This document shows, one piece after another, positions 1-11,500 of a stretch of DNA of 64,000 nucleotides (positions are counted from its first letter, which is position 1; every line of letters starts with the position of its first letter). Origin of the DNA: Conus ventricosus (taxonomy: Eukaryota; Mollusca; Gastropoda; Neogastropoda; Conidae); assembly GCA_018398815.1 (NCBI GenBank), contig CM031609.1, positions 38,065,375-38,129,374 on the forward strand. The letters are read 5' to 3'. Made by a program: the position numbers and the translations under genes. The notes beneath the pieces were generated by a model. It saw only the letters and a list, made by a program, of their open reading frames with translations. It was not told the DNA's origin and made no database searches.

Positions 1-300
1 CTTCTTGATGTCTTCTCTGCCTTCTATTTTAGGACAGACTGTGTATTATATTTGATGCCATCACGTGTGCCTTCAATGTTCAAATTGTTCTCTGACTTCT
101 ATTTCGGGACCACAAATTGAGTTGGTTGATGTTACCAAGCTTGATTTCAGTAACTTATATGGCGGATGACATGGTCACTCTCCGCCAGAATCTGCTCTAT
201 AAATAGCTTTGCAGTTTCAGACCAGATGCACGCCATTGGTTCAGTTCGCTGTAATTCCATTCATACAATTACACAGTCTAGCCGACGGCAGGGAAAGAAT

Positions 301-325
301 GGGGGGGGGGGGGGGGGGGGGGGGG
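301..325. repeat. poly-G run (25 G)
   Basis: This is an uninterrupted run of 25 G followed by TGTGT. The sequence around it (1-300 and 326-690) shows no recognisable gene. Reading frames through it are poly-Gly artefacts. Confidence 0.95.
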
Positions 326-687
326 TGTGTATCAGGGCTGTCACATCAGTCACGAAAATCATGTCCGTATATTTTTTGTTTTAGATAAGAAACCAATCTA
401 TTTGAATGTTTTAAAGAAGGATCTGTTTTTGAAAAAAAAAAAGAAGTCTTATCCACTGTGGAGGAAATTATATGCAGCTGCTCCCATTCAAAGATAGGAG
501 GCACATGGTGGAGGTTGACTACCTTTTTCAAGTTTCATAATAATGATAGTAATTATAGTACATTTGCTCCTGCTCCTGCTCCCCTCCTACTACTACTACT
601 TCTAAAGAGGACAATTTCAATAGCGACCATCGCAACAACGTAGGCTACTGGGTACTTTGCATTTGCAAATTCAAATAAATCAATATC

Positions 688-689
<2 letters not shown>

Positions 690-761
<72 letters not shown>

Positions 762-777
762 TCGCGCGTGCGCGCTC

Positions 778-872
<95 letters not shown>

Positions 873-884
873 ACACACACACAC
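690..884. repeat. compound CA / CACG microsatellite
   Basis: A long (AC)n tract is followed by a short CG-rich spacer, then (CACG)n, then (CA)n again. It abuts the 5' side of the LINE remnant that starts just downstream. The spurious Thr-His and Cys-Val reading frames on both strands here are products of the repeat. Confidence 0.95.
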
Positions 885-889
885 GAACA

Positions 890-2265
890 CGAACTACATA
901 AAATCAGTACATTTTTACACGAAAACGGACTATCTCTTTCACCTGAAAAAACGAATTTGATGCTTTATAATTCTGGAAATGATCCAAGTAAGCTTCCAGT
1001 TTTCACCTTAGACGGCACTATTTTAAACTATGTTAAAAGCGTTGAATTCTTAGGTGCAATCCTAAGTAGTAAACTAACATGGAATACTCATATTGACCAT
1101 ATTTTAAATAAAGCAAGAAAAAGTCTGAATTTCCTTAAAATTGTCAGTAAACATCTTGGGGGCAAGACACTAAAAGTTTAATGTTTTAGCAACTGCCCTT
1201 GTACGCTTCAAGAAGTATTTTTTTTAATGCACCTAAATATCTTTTAAATAAACTTCAGAGCACTGATTGCAAAGCCTTCAAAATTGCCCTAGGGGTTCCA
1301 CACATACGTCAAACTTAGGGACATACAACGAGGTGGGAGTTCTACCTCTATCTGAAATTAGAAAAGCTTCTACTTTAAAATTCATCTTAAAAAGTTTCTC
1401 ACAAATAATTTTTTTTTGCTCAGAAGAGGTATGTTTAGATTCGGAAAAGGATTTGGAAAAACGTGCACAATATATACAAACCACAAAATCTATTATTTAT
1501 CTTTCCTCAGATCTTCTAAAAGATTAAAAATAGATAAAAAATAATATCGCCGGAAAACCTACGTTTTCACCCATTCCAAAATGGGTACAATCAAAAGCTT
1601 CCTTTGACATTGACCACAATAATTTAACAAAAAAGGATTCTCCCAACATTTTGAGAAATTTTGTCTACACTGACTTAGAAAATACGTACAACCATCACTT
1701 AAAATATTCACAGATGGCTCAGTATTAGATGATAATAGCACGGGAGCAGCTTTCAAAATTCCTAGCTTTAAAAATAGAAAAATTATTTCATCTTGGTAAA
1801 AGTCTGTCTATATATAGCGCAGAATTACTTGCTATACTCAAATAATTGGATTTCATTTTGAATTTCCCAATAAATAACAGTCAAATCGTAATATGCGCTG
1901 ATTCAAAAGCAGCATTGAATGGTATTAAGTCTTCTAATTCATGTGTACGATTAGACATGATAACTGAAATTAATCATATAATACACCTTCTTTCCCAAAA
2001 GGCATTAATATTACTTTTTGTTGGGTGCCTTCTCATTGTGGTATATCGGCAAATGAACAAGTAGACAAAGCTGCAATAAAGGCAGCTCAAAACCTTTGCG
2101 GCACAGTAACAATAAATGTTCGCTTAGATCTGGCAGAATGTTTCTCTATCAAAAATAAAACATTCATGATATGCAACGAAAACACTGAGGAACTCGGACA
2201 TATTTTTATAACAACTGCATCAAATTGTAATGACAAAAACATGGGATAACATCATACAAAAGATT
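890..2265 (+). pseudogene. decayed non-LTR retrotransposon end: RT thumb plus RNase H
   Basis: This is the 3' part of a LINE polyprotein, broken by stops and frameshifts. From 893 to 1,180 the frame reads like the end of a reverse transcriptase, with GLSLSPEKTN, VEFLGAILSSKLTW and a Leu/Lys-rich thumb helix. From 1,267 a segment typical of the RT to RNase H linker follows (YNEVGVLPLSEIRK). An RNase HI domain is spread over three frames at 1,711-2,090: FTDGS with its first acidic residue, AELLAI, ADSKAAL, and WVPSHCGI..NEQVDKAA. An RNase H after RT is typical of I-superfamily elements. The catalytic RT core is missing, so the 5' end is truncated, with the microsatellite at its edge. It belongs to a different family from the elements at 24.5-32.8 kb. 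It is not functional. Confidence 0.8.
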
Positions 2266-2299
2266 TATTTTCTCATCAGGGAGATTGAATCTCCTTTTT

Positions 2300-4000
2300 G
2301 TTTTTTTTTCCCCCCCCTTTTTATTTTTAATTTTTAAAAAATTTTAAACCCCCCCTCTAAAAAAAAAAAAAAAAAAAAAAAAAAGGGGGGCCCCCCCCAA
2401 AATTTCAAAAAAAAAAAAAAGCCCAAAAAACCTTTTTTGCAAACAAACGGAAAAAAGGCTTACCCTTGGGGGCTTTACTTTGCAAAATTCCGGCCAAAAA
2501 AAAAAAAAAAAACCCAAAAAAAATTTAAAACAACCCCCCAAAAAAAAACACAACACAAAAAAAACTTCGGCATGGGGCCCCTTTCCCCAAAGCCAGGGGC
2601 CCACCAACGCAAAAAAACAACAACACCTCACCAAAGAAAAGGTTTTACAAAAAAATTTCATCTTTTTTCCAAAAATTTTTTTTCCCTAAAAAAAGTTTGT
2701 TTCTTTAAAATTTGGGAAAAAGGTCCAAAAATATTTCAAAACCACTTTTTTTAATCTATTTAAAAAAAATTTTCCCTTCTGAACCCTTAAATAAAAATTA
2801 AAAAATATTATTTTAATTTTTAAAATTCCCGGAAAAATTAATTTTAAAAAACCATTCCATTTGGGGGAAAAACCAAAAGTTTTTTTTAAAATGCCTTTTA
2901 TCAAAAAGGGTTTTTTTTCCCAAAATTTTTTAAAATTTTTTCAAAAATGTTTGGGGAAAAACCTTCAAAATCCCCTTTTTTCCCAATCCTCAAAATTAGG
3001 GAAAATTTAAAACGGGGGGAAGTTTCTTTACCTTAAAAATTTAAAAAAAATTTTTAAAAATTTTTTTTAAAAAAAGTTTCTAAAAAAATTTTTTTTCCCC
3101 TCAAATAATAGGGATTTAAAAATTTTGGGAAAACGTAAAACAATATATACAAAAAATCTTTTTAATTTTTTTCCCTTCAATTTCTTTTAAAATTTAAAAT
3201 TGAAAAATTAAAAATTTTTCCCCAAAAAATTTCACCCTTTCCAAAAAGGGAAAATTAAAACTTTTTTGGGGTGCCCTAATTTGGTTTTTCCCCCAAATTT
3301 TTTGAAAATTTGAAAAACTGCTTAAAAATTTTCCAAAACCTTAAAAATAACAATTAAATTTTGTTGTTAAAAGGGAGAAGGTTTCTTCCTACAAAAATAA
3401 AAAAATTTCTTTTGGGAAAAAACCTGAAAAATCGGCTTTTAAAATTTCTAAAACCAACTTGGGTTTTAAATTTGACCCAAAAAACAATTTTGGGTTTAAA
3501 CACTTTAAAAAGGTTTAAATTTTCTTTTGGGGGAAAAGGATTGAAAGTTAAAAAAAATTTTCCCCTTTTAAAACCCTTTTTTAAAAAAAAAAATTTTGGG
3601 CAAATTATTAAGTTTTTTTGGGGTTCTTAGGGGTTATTCTTTTTAAACAATTAAAATTCCCCGCAAAAGGGTTTTTAAAAAAAAGGGGGGGGTTTAAAAA
3701 AAAGGGTTTTGTTTTGTTTGGAACAAAATTTTCCCTTTTATCAAAAAATTTTAAAAATTTTTGCAACCCTGAAACCCCTTTTTTCCCTAAAATGTTTACT
3801 CCGGGGGTTCACTTAAAAATTTATTTTACCAGGGGAGGGGGAAATTTTAAAATTTTTTTTAAAATTTTTTAAAACTTTCCGATTTTTTTATTTTTGGGGT
3901 GGGGGTTTTGAATTCTTTCCCTTTACTTATTCTTTAAAACAAAACTTTTAAAAAATCTTTTTATTTTTAATTTTCAACTCCTTTACACTATCTATTTTAA
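2300..4000 (+). repeat. corrupted duplicate of the clean sequence at about 430-2,280
   Basis: Anchors in the same order are: the sequence around 641-675 with its counterpart at 2,456-2,490; CAATATATAC at 1,468 and 3,141; TTCACCC at 1,566 and 3,231, followed by CCAAAA..GGG in both. The LINE remnant (RT thumb to RNase H) is therefore present twice head to tail, first clean and then smeared. The junction at about 2,285 falls where clean sequence stops. The simplest reading is an unmerged overlap between two contigs or reads. Confidence 0.75.
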
Positions 4001-4301
4001 ACAATTTGGGGCACCTTAAACAATTTAAGAAACCAACCACAAACCTTTTACTTTATTTTTCAACCCCAAAAAAAAAACCACAAATTTAACAAACAACCAC
4101 AACAAAACACCCCTCCCAAACACCAAAACATTTCAACCACCACACAAAAGTTGAATCACTTTTGGGGAAAAGGCAAACGGGAAAAAACCAACACACAAAA
4201 AACCAAAACACCACAACCACCAACCCACAAACAAACACCACACCAAACCACCCCCACCCCAACCAACAAACAAAACCCCAAAATTTAACTGGGGGGTTTG
4301 C

Positions 4302-4438
4302 CATCTTCCCTGCCGGCCCAAAGAAACCCCCCTTTTTAAAACGGAAATTGGTTTAAAACTTTCGCAGGCCCCGCCAAACCGGCCCCCCCCCCTCCCCCCC
4401 CCCCCCCCCCACCCCCCCCCCCCCCCCCCCCCCCCTTT

Positions 4439-4474
<36 letters not shown>

Positions 4475-5094
4475 CCACCCCCCCCCCCCCCCCTTCCCCC
4501 CCCCCCCCCCCCCCCCCCCCCCCTCAATGCCCCCCACCCCAAGGGTTTTCCCCCCCAAGTTTTTTTTTTCCCACCCAAGTTAAAAACCGACTCATCCCGT
4601 TTTCATACCCCATTTTTATATGTACCCGGGGCATAGTTATTTGGGACGAAACCAAAAACCCTGGGGAATTCCCCCCCACTCTCCCTTTCCCCCTCCCCCC
4701 TCCCTTTTTTTTTTTTGTTTGTTTTTTTTTTTTAAATTGTCAGCACAATCAAAATGGTGATGGTATTTTTTTTTAAATTGAAAGAAGAAACAAAAACAAA
4801 AAACAATATTTATTCCTTTTTGGGGTTACGGGGTGGGGGGGGTTTTTAAAAGGCAAAAAAAAGGAAAAAAGGAAAACAAACAAGTAAAAATAAAACTTTA
4901 TGTTGTAGTCAATGCTGCTTTAGACGAACAATTTACAAAAAATTGGGGTAATCTAATATACGGGAAAAATAGAAGCATTTGTTTTCGATTAGTAAAAGAC
5001 TTTTCCCCCCCCCCAAAAATCACAGACAGTTTTTGGGGTGAGAAAAATCATTTGGCTTTTTACGTGTTGCGAAAGAAGGGATGATAAAAACATT
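4302..5094 (+). repeat. corrupted counterpart of 63,324-64,000
   Basis: CATCTTCCCTG starts at 4,302 here and at 63,324 in the clean copy. Both are followed after roughly 80-95 bases by a poly-C tract, then CTCAATGCC (4,523 and 63,463), GTCAGCACAATCAAAATGG, GAACAATTTACAA, and AACATT at 5,094 and 64,000. The match runs to the window edge, so the clean copy should continue to match beyond it. Weaker similarity may extend left to about 4,150 (63,125). Confidence 0.9.
4383..4523. repeat. poly-C tract with T/A interruptions
   Basis: About 140 bases of nearly pure C with a few T and A interruptions. The clean counterpart at 63,417-63,460 is 44 uninterrupted C, so either the tract was collapsed there or inflated here. 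It cannot be resolved from this sequence. Confidence 0.9.
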
Positions 5095-7344
5095 CCATGA
5101 AAAAATTTAAAAAATTTCATAAACGATTGGGGGCCCATGTCACATTTTTGCAAAACCTTTCTTCTTTTGGAATGCAAATCGCGATCTACTTGGGTTTGGA
5201 AATTTTATGATTAGAACATCTAAATTTGAAAAGGGGGTTTAAAAATTTTAAACATCTGGAAAGCTAGAAAATATTTCTCCCCCTTTAAAAATTCAAAATT
5301 TAAAAAAAATTTGTAGAAAAAAAAAACATTTACTGGAGTTTCAATGTCATTTTTTTTCCATTTTGACGAAAAGGCATTGAAAAACTTTTTTTTGACTTTC
5401 CTACATAATGCATTGAGGGCGGGAAAAGGGAACAAATTGCTCCAAACACAGCCCCCAAAACCAGATTTTTACAAGTTGTTTTTAATGAGGGAAACCCTTG
5501 GGGAAAACACAGTTACTGCGTTTTGGTGCAAATGTAACACGAAAAAAATTAGAATTTAAACCCCGCATTTTTCCCAACAGGATTTTTCCCCCCCAAACTC
5601 CCCAAAAAAATCGAACAGTTGGACATAGACAGAAAAGGGCAAGGGTAACGTGCTGATCCCCCTGAATCATGTCTTGTGTCTTCTTTTTGAACCGAAATAC
5701 TTTTTTTAAAAAAGTTTCAGCTGAAATTCATAAAAATTTTTAAATTTTTTTGGGTTTTTCCATATTTCCCCCAACGATTTAATTTTTTTGGGAAAACAAT
5801 TTTTTTTATCAAATAAATAAAAAAAAACATGAATAGGAAAACCCCTTTGTTCTTGCCTTTTATATCTTTTTAAAACATGGAAAAATTGACGCTTTATAAA
5901 AAGTGTTTTTTTACTTTTAGCAAAAACCCCTTTCAAATTAAAAATTTTCCTCCCCCTAAATATTTGAAGCTGGTCCAACATCAATTTTTTCTTTTCCCAA
6001 TAATGAAAGGTTTTCCGTTTATTCGGGCCTTGCCCAAAAAAGATCATTTTTTTTTTTTTGCACCCTTACTTTTTGGCTTCCATTGTTACAATAAATAGCA
6101 TGGGAACTAGTGTTTTTTCCCACCCCATTTTTTGTTCTGAAAATAAAATTTTTCCCATCTGCGTATATAGGCCCCCCGGACTCGTGGCCGGGGGTTGGGG
6201 TTCGAATTTGGGTTTTAAAAGGGGGTTTTTTTCCTGGGAAAGTTAACTTTGGGTTTCTGACTCCATCCCCCCCATAGCGTTCGGATGGGATTAAAAACCC
6301 GGGTCTAGTCTGTGTCCATTGCACTAAAGACCATACACGGAGGGAAAAGATCCGAGGGTCATGTCCTAAGACGGGTGAGTTCGGCTAAAACCGAAAATTT
6401 CCCCAATGCTTTGAAAAACCTGTGTGCCAAAATTAGTCTACTTAAAGGCTGTGGGCCGGGCGGGGTTAAAACACCCCCTTTGGGAAAGGAAGAAGAAGAT
6501 AAAAAGACAAAAGGTTTGACAAATTCGTTTATATAATTTTTCAAAGAAAGCCAAATTTTTAAATTTGTGAACCCCTTTATTTTTAAAGGTACCCTTCAAG
6601 TCATTAAAATTTAAAAAAAAAAATAAAAAAACCGGGAAAGGAAAGATTTCACCTTGACAAAAACCCCTTTAAATGGCCCCTAAAAAAAGTCTGACAAATT
6701 TGCCGTTCATAAAAGGGGAAGACATAAAATTTTACTATAATTTTCATTAAATTCGCGGGGTTTTTTCCATTGATTTTTTTTTTTTGGTTTAGACCAAAAT
6801 GTTTGCCTCCTACACAACACCATTTTGGACGGAAGCAGTCTCAAATTTTTGAGTGTGGCCATTAAAGGGGTTTTTACTTTTGTTTAACATTAACGTGTGT
6901 GACCGGGCTGGTCGCCATGTTTGTCAAATGGAAACCCAAAAACGGGGCCGGTCTGATCCCTCATCGTTCCCTTTTCGGTGGGGAAAACCCTCATTTTCAA
7001 GGTTTGTTTTTAATTTCACTTTTTTTTTTAACAAAAATTCAAAGTTGTTCTCCCCGTAACTGCCTTGAAATTCGAATGTGGGGTTTAAAATGTTAATGAC
7101 TTTTTGATTTTATTTTGGGTAGGAATTTCCATACAAAAGCAAAAATTGGGGAAAATCTGGGGTCTCAGACTCTCCCCAGTCTGTTTCTAAACGAATTTGA
7201 ATAAAAATGTGGAAGGGGAAATTTATCTTTTCCTTTCAGACTTATTATGCTAAAAAAATGAAAGTGTATTTTTTTCAAATTTAAAATGTTGTGTAGAACT
7301 GTTCTGTTTTGCGGGGAAGGGCACTTCAAAAACGTAAATTCTTC
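5095..7344 (+). other. upstream region of RBM39, damaged; no gene seen apart from a possible SINE
   Basis: This stretch lies between the duplicated segment and the RBM39 start codon. It should hold the promoter and 5' UTR of that gene. Base damage prevents recognition of a TATA box, initiator or upstream reading frame. Apart from a possible SINE near 6,180 nothing can be supported. Confidence 0.5.
6175..6340 (+). mobile_element. possible tRNA-derived SINE (damaged copy)
   Basis: The sequence GGGTTCGAATTTGGG near 6,195-6,215 resembles a tRNA B box. It is followed by GGGAAAGTTAACTTTGGG, a CCATCCCCCC stretch, and GGGATTAAAAACCCGGGT. That order of a B box, a conserved body and an ACCCGG-like motif resembles molluscan tRNA-derived SINEs. 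The A box is not clear, and the block is damaged, so the ends are uncertain. Confidence 0.4.
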
Positions 7345-7398
7345 ATGGCAGAGGATTTTGACGTGGAGGCAATGCTTGAACCCCCTTACAAGAAAGAG
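7345..7398 (+). CDS. RBM39: RBM39 first coding exon
   Basis: Translation from the ATG gives MAEDFDVEAMLEPPYKKE. This matches the highly conserved RBM39 N-terminus (human begins MADDIDIEAMLEAPYKKD) residue for residue in position, with conservative changes. The exon ends at GAG followed by GTTTGA, a plausible but damaged donor (GTAAGA or GTGAGA would be expected). It lies inside the damaged block, yet the reading frame survives for all 18 codons. That placement, about 13 kb before a candidate RS exon and 26 kb before RRM1, fixes the orientation and the 5' end of the gene. A clean copy should exist to the right of the window if the duplication at 63.3-64 kb continues. Confidence 0.75.
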
Positions 7399-8524
7399 GT
7401 TTGAAAACCCCAGTTTATGGCTTTAATGATAAGTTTTTATGTCGGGCTTTTTTGGGGGCCCAGGGGAGAGTTGTTTTTTTTATTTTTTTTTAAAGATTTG
7501 TGATTCTTGAGTTGGTAGAGGGAAAAGTAAACGGGTTTGGGCCTTGAATTTGGGTTGTGGTCTGTTTTTTCCTTTTTTTTAAAAGGTTTTTTTAATTTTT
7601 TTGAGATGAGAAAAAATGTGGTTCAAAAAAGGCAGGGGGGGTTGGGGGTTGGGGGGGTGGGTATGGGGTGTCTTTTTTTAAAAACAGATTTTGAAATGCG
7701 GTTGTAAGGGAATCAATATACATTGTGTAAACTGTATTTTTTGGGGATAGGAATCAGTGTGTTTTTGGGTGTGTGGGTGTATGCAGGTTTCAAAACTTTT
7801 GGGTCACATTGAACCTTTTTTGGGTGAGCTCTGAGTTTGTATCCCTTTTCGACAGCCATAAATGGCAAAAAGGGTTATAACTTCTATTTTTAATGTTTTG
7901 GGACACTATGGAGTCAGTCAGTGTACAAAAGCCCCTTTGGGAAATTTTCAGGAGGTTGAATTCCCAGGGAAAGGAAAAAGCGCCAAAAATTGGCTTTTAA
8001 AGATATAACTTATATAATGATTTAAACCTATAAAAGTCAGTGTACAGAAGTCATGGGACATTTCAGAGGTTGAATTACCGGGTAAGTAAAATTTAGGTTT
8101 GTACATGTTAGCGTTTTGCAGGTCACACCTTTCAAGAAGAGAGCCTTTTTGACATTAAACCAGTTTTCATTTTTGGGGATACACCATTTGAGTGAGTCCC
8201 AAATTAGTAATGGAATAATGGGGGAAGAGGACTTTAACGGCTTTTGGGGGCTGGGGAGGTTTTGGGAGAGCATTTATTTACATTTTTTGTCAATGATCCC
8301 TGCTTAAAAAACAAAATCGTATTTTTAAAGCACTAAACCCTATTTTACATTTCCTTACATTGTCGCACTTGTTATGTTAACTAGGCTACCCCAAATCTGT
8401 CGTGCCCAAAAAATTTTTCTTTTGACTTTCCCAGGTAGAAAGTAAGGGGTTTAATTTGCATGGTGTGTAAGTACAGAAAAAGACTTGCACATGATGCAGT
8501 ACATGAAAACAAATACTTTTTGCG

Positions 8525-8578
8525 CCCACCACACACCACACACCACCCCCACACACACCACACACGCACACACACCAC
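8525..8578. repeat. CA-rich microsatellite
   Basis: A run of CACACC/ACCACA units with interruptions, within the damaged block. It is probably a (CA)n tract whose interruptions are partly base-call damage. Confidence 0.7.
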
Positions 8579-11500
8579 AAAATTTAATTTAAATTATGCA
8601 TACATGCAAGGATGCCTAAAAAACTGGAAGTTTGGTCGAGGGGGGAATTTCAGTAATTTCTTTAAAAAAATTTGATGGCGTAAAAATTTTTTTTGGAAAC
8701 TTTTTTTAAAAAAAGATCCAAAATTTGTTACATGGATTTTTATGAAAAAATGCCGTCGGCTACATTGGGGGGTTCTTATCAGTATGTTAAGTTATGAATA
8801 TTATGTTCAGTCAAGTTTCATTTTTGGAACACTGGGCGACTAACTGTCTTGCTATATAGTATTCACACCCATTCTGATAATGACACCCCAAAATTCTATT
8901 GCATATAAAATATTTTTTTGGGGGTTAAAAATCTGTCTGCCCTTTTGTTTTTTTTTTGGGTTTATTTCTTTCAGCCTGTCGGGGATTTCTCTCCAAAAGG
9001 TTATTTTTTTTTTGGTTTGGTGTGAAATCTTTTTCCTTGTCTGTTTTCTATCTCTGTTCTCTGTCTGTCTTCGTCTCACGGGTAATTATGCCCCCCTTTC
9101 TGTACCCTTGCCCAGTCTGTCAGATTTTTAAATTTGAAGGACATGGACTTAAAAATTTTAAAATTTACATTTTACCGAATAATTTGTTGGGCCAAAGAAA
9201 ATTTTCTTTTAACCATTACATGATCCACTTGAAACTGAAAACAGACATAAAAATGATAAAAAGGGGGGTTTGTACAGCACCTGGGGGGTTGAAATTTAAA
9301 AAACCCCTTTAAAAGCTTTCATCTGTGGAGCTGATGGGGGACGGAGCAGTTTTTAAAGATTGGATTTTTAAGGTTTTTAAAAAATGGGCATTTTGTTAAA
9401 TTTTTTTAATGTTTGAAATTTCCATGTAATCAAAGTAGTAAAGGGGCATCTTGTACTTTAGGAAAGGTAAAAAAAGGAGCAAAAAAGGAGGGGGTTTTGG
9501 GGCTTAAATTTTCCGTATGTTTTCATGCCATAGACAAAAGCAAACTCAAATGGGTTTTTCCCTACACCCTTTTTAAAGATTTCCCCCTTTTTTTTAAAAA
9601 AACCAAAAGCCTTCGAATGCTGTATCTTAAATTGGGTTTGCACACGGGTCAGAAAGAATTTTTTTTTTAAATAAAAAGTGTGTAGAAAAAGGGTTTCAGG
9701 GGGGCATGTTTTTCCCCAACCCTTGTTAATCGAGAAAAAAAAAAAAAAAATAATTTTTTTGGTTTCAAGAAATCATGGGTAATTTAAAATTTTTGATCAT
9801 GCTTATTGAACATCATTTGATTATAAAATTAAAATAACTGAAAAAAAACACTTGGGCCCGTTTTTCACCCAAATGAGGTAAAGTAGACAAATGAAAATGA
9901 TTTCAGTTATTTGTGTTTTTTTTTTTAAACTTATTATATTTTTTTTTTTTTTTTTTTTGTAATTTAAATGGGCTATTAGTAATTTTAATAAAAAAAAAAA
10001 AATTTATTAGTGTAGGTGGTGCCCCTTTCTTTCTCAGGGGTACGGATTTGGCCTGGAAAGAGGGGAAAAGCGGGGGCCAAGCTTGGTGGGGGATCTCAGT
10101 TGGGCGGACTGCTTAAGCCCCTTACTGTGGCCCCTTTGTTGCGTCGCACCCCTTGCCTTTAAAAGGGGGCCCCTTTTCTTTTTTCATGTGTATGTCGTTT
10201 TTGGTGTATGTTGTGTGTGTATGTGTGCAAAAAGGCTTTGTTTTAAATGGTTTTGTTTTTGTTTTCATGTGCAGTCTGGGTTTTGGTGGATGCTTAAAAT
10301 TTTTTTTGTTACATGTGGTTTCAGAAAATGTCAGGGAAAAATGACCAGTGATTCCTGGCGAAAATCGCGGGGTGTAGTCTTTTAGAACATCTCAGAAACG
10401 GTTCCCCGGGAAACAAAACCCCAAGGGGGTTTGAAGTTTTCCCCAAAATTGCCTTTTGTAGCAAACAGACTAATTTCTGTACACCCCACCCCAAAAATTT
10501 TTTAAAAGAAATAAAAATAAAACTTTCCCATAAAGCCCCTAGAGAAAGTTCGTCCCCTAAAATAGAGATTTTTTTTTGTCTATATGAAAAATTTAATTTT
10601 TAAAAAAGGGAAAAATACAAAAAAAACGGTTCCCTTTAAACACCTTTTGGCAAAAAAAAACATTTCCTTTAAACACATCAAGGGGGAATATTTCTTTTTC
10701 AAAAGTAGAGATTATTTTTTGTCAAATATTTTTTGCTAGATGTATCTCTTTTTTAAAAAATTTCTAAAGGTATTGAAGAGGTTCAGTTGTACTTGAAATT
10801 TTTCTTTAAAGTGAACTCGATAGTCCCGGGTTTTTGTGGATTTGGATTATTTGTTTTCTGCCAAAAATAGGGTCATGTACTATAACTTTATGAAACTACA
10901 ATTTTTTTGTGTAGTTTGGGCTCAAGAATGCAGTAATTTTAAAAATTTCCCACCAGTCTTTTTTTTGCTTGTAAATAGTGTTCAAAATCCTTTGTCATAC
11001 TAATTAGAGGGCCAAGTGTTCAATTTTTGTCATTTTCTTGTCTTCATTTTTCTTTGTGGGGGAAGTTTTTTTCTTATTCAGCCCCAGCGGGAAAACAGGA
11101 ACCACTCGCGTGATGAGGCCTCAGCCCTTTTTAAATTTAGTTTTAATGATAAAAACCCGTTCCCGTTGATTTTAAAGGGAATTAATAAAGTAAAATTTGG
11201 ATTCTTGGGGGTTACATTTACTGTCTTATGAAGAACTTTTTCTCATTGAGAAAAAAAAAAAAAAAGGGGGAAAAAAAGAAATTTCCCAAAAAGATTCCCG
11301 GGATTTGGGCCTGTTTAGTGTGGAAACCCGTTCATTTAAAAAAAAGAAAAAAAACCCCCCCTGATTGATTGTTTTCCTATTTTTTTCTGTTCTGGAAAAA
11401 AAACAAAAATTTTTAGTTGTTCAGAAAATTTTTTAAAGCATTTTCTTACCCCCAGCTTTTCAAATTTTTATGTATTATTTTCAAAGGGTTGTGTTTTGTT

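Noticed and set aside
553..890. Cys-Val-rich and Thr-His-rich open frames of up to 174 codons
   Set aside because: They are translations of the CA/CACG microsatellite. Only the part after 893 in one frame is LINE-derived.
4133..4578. Gly-rich frames of 80-141 codons on the minus strand
   Set aside because: Artefacts of the poly-C tract.
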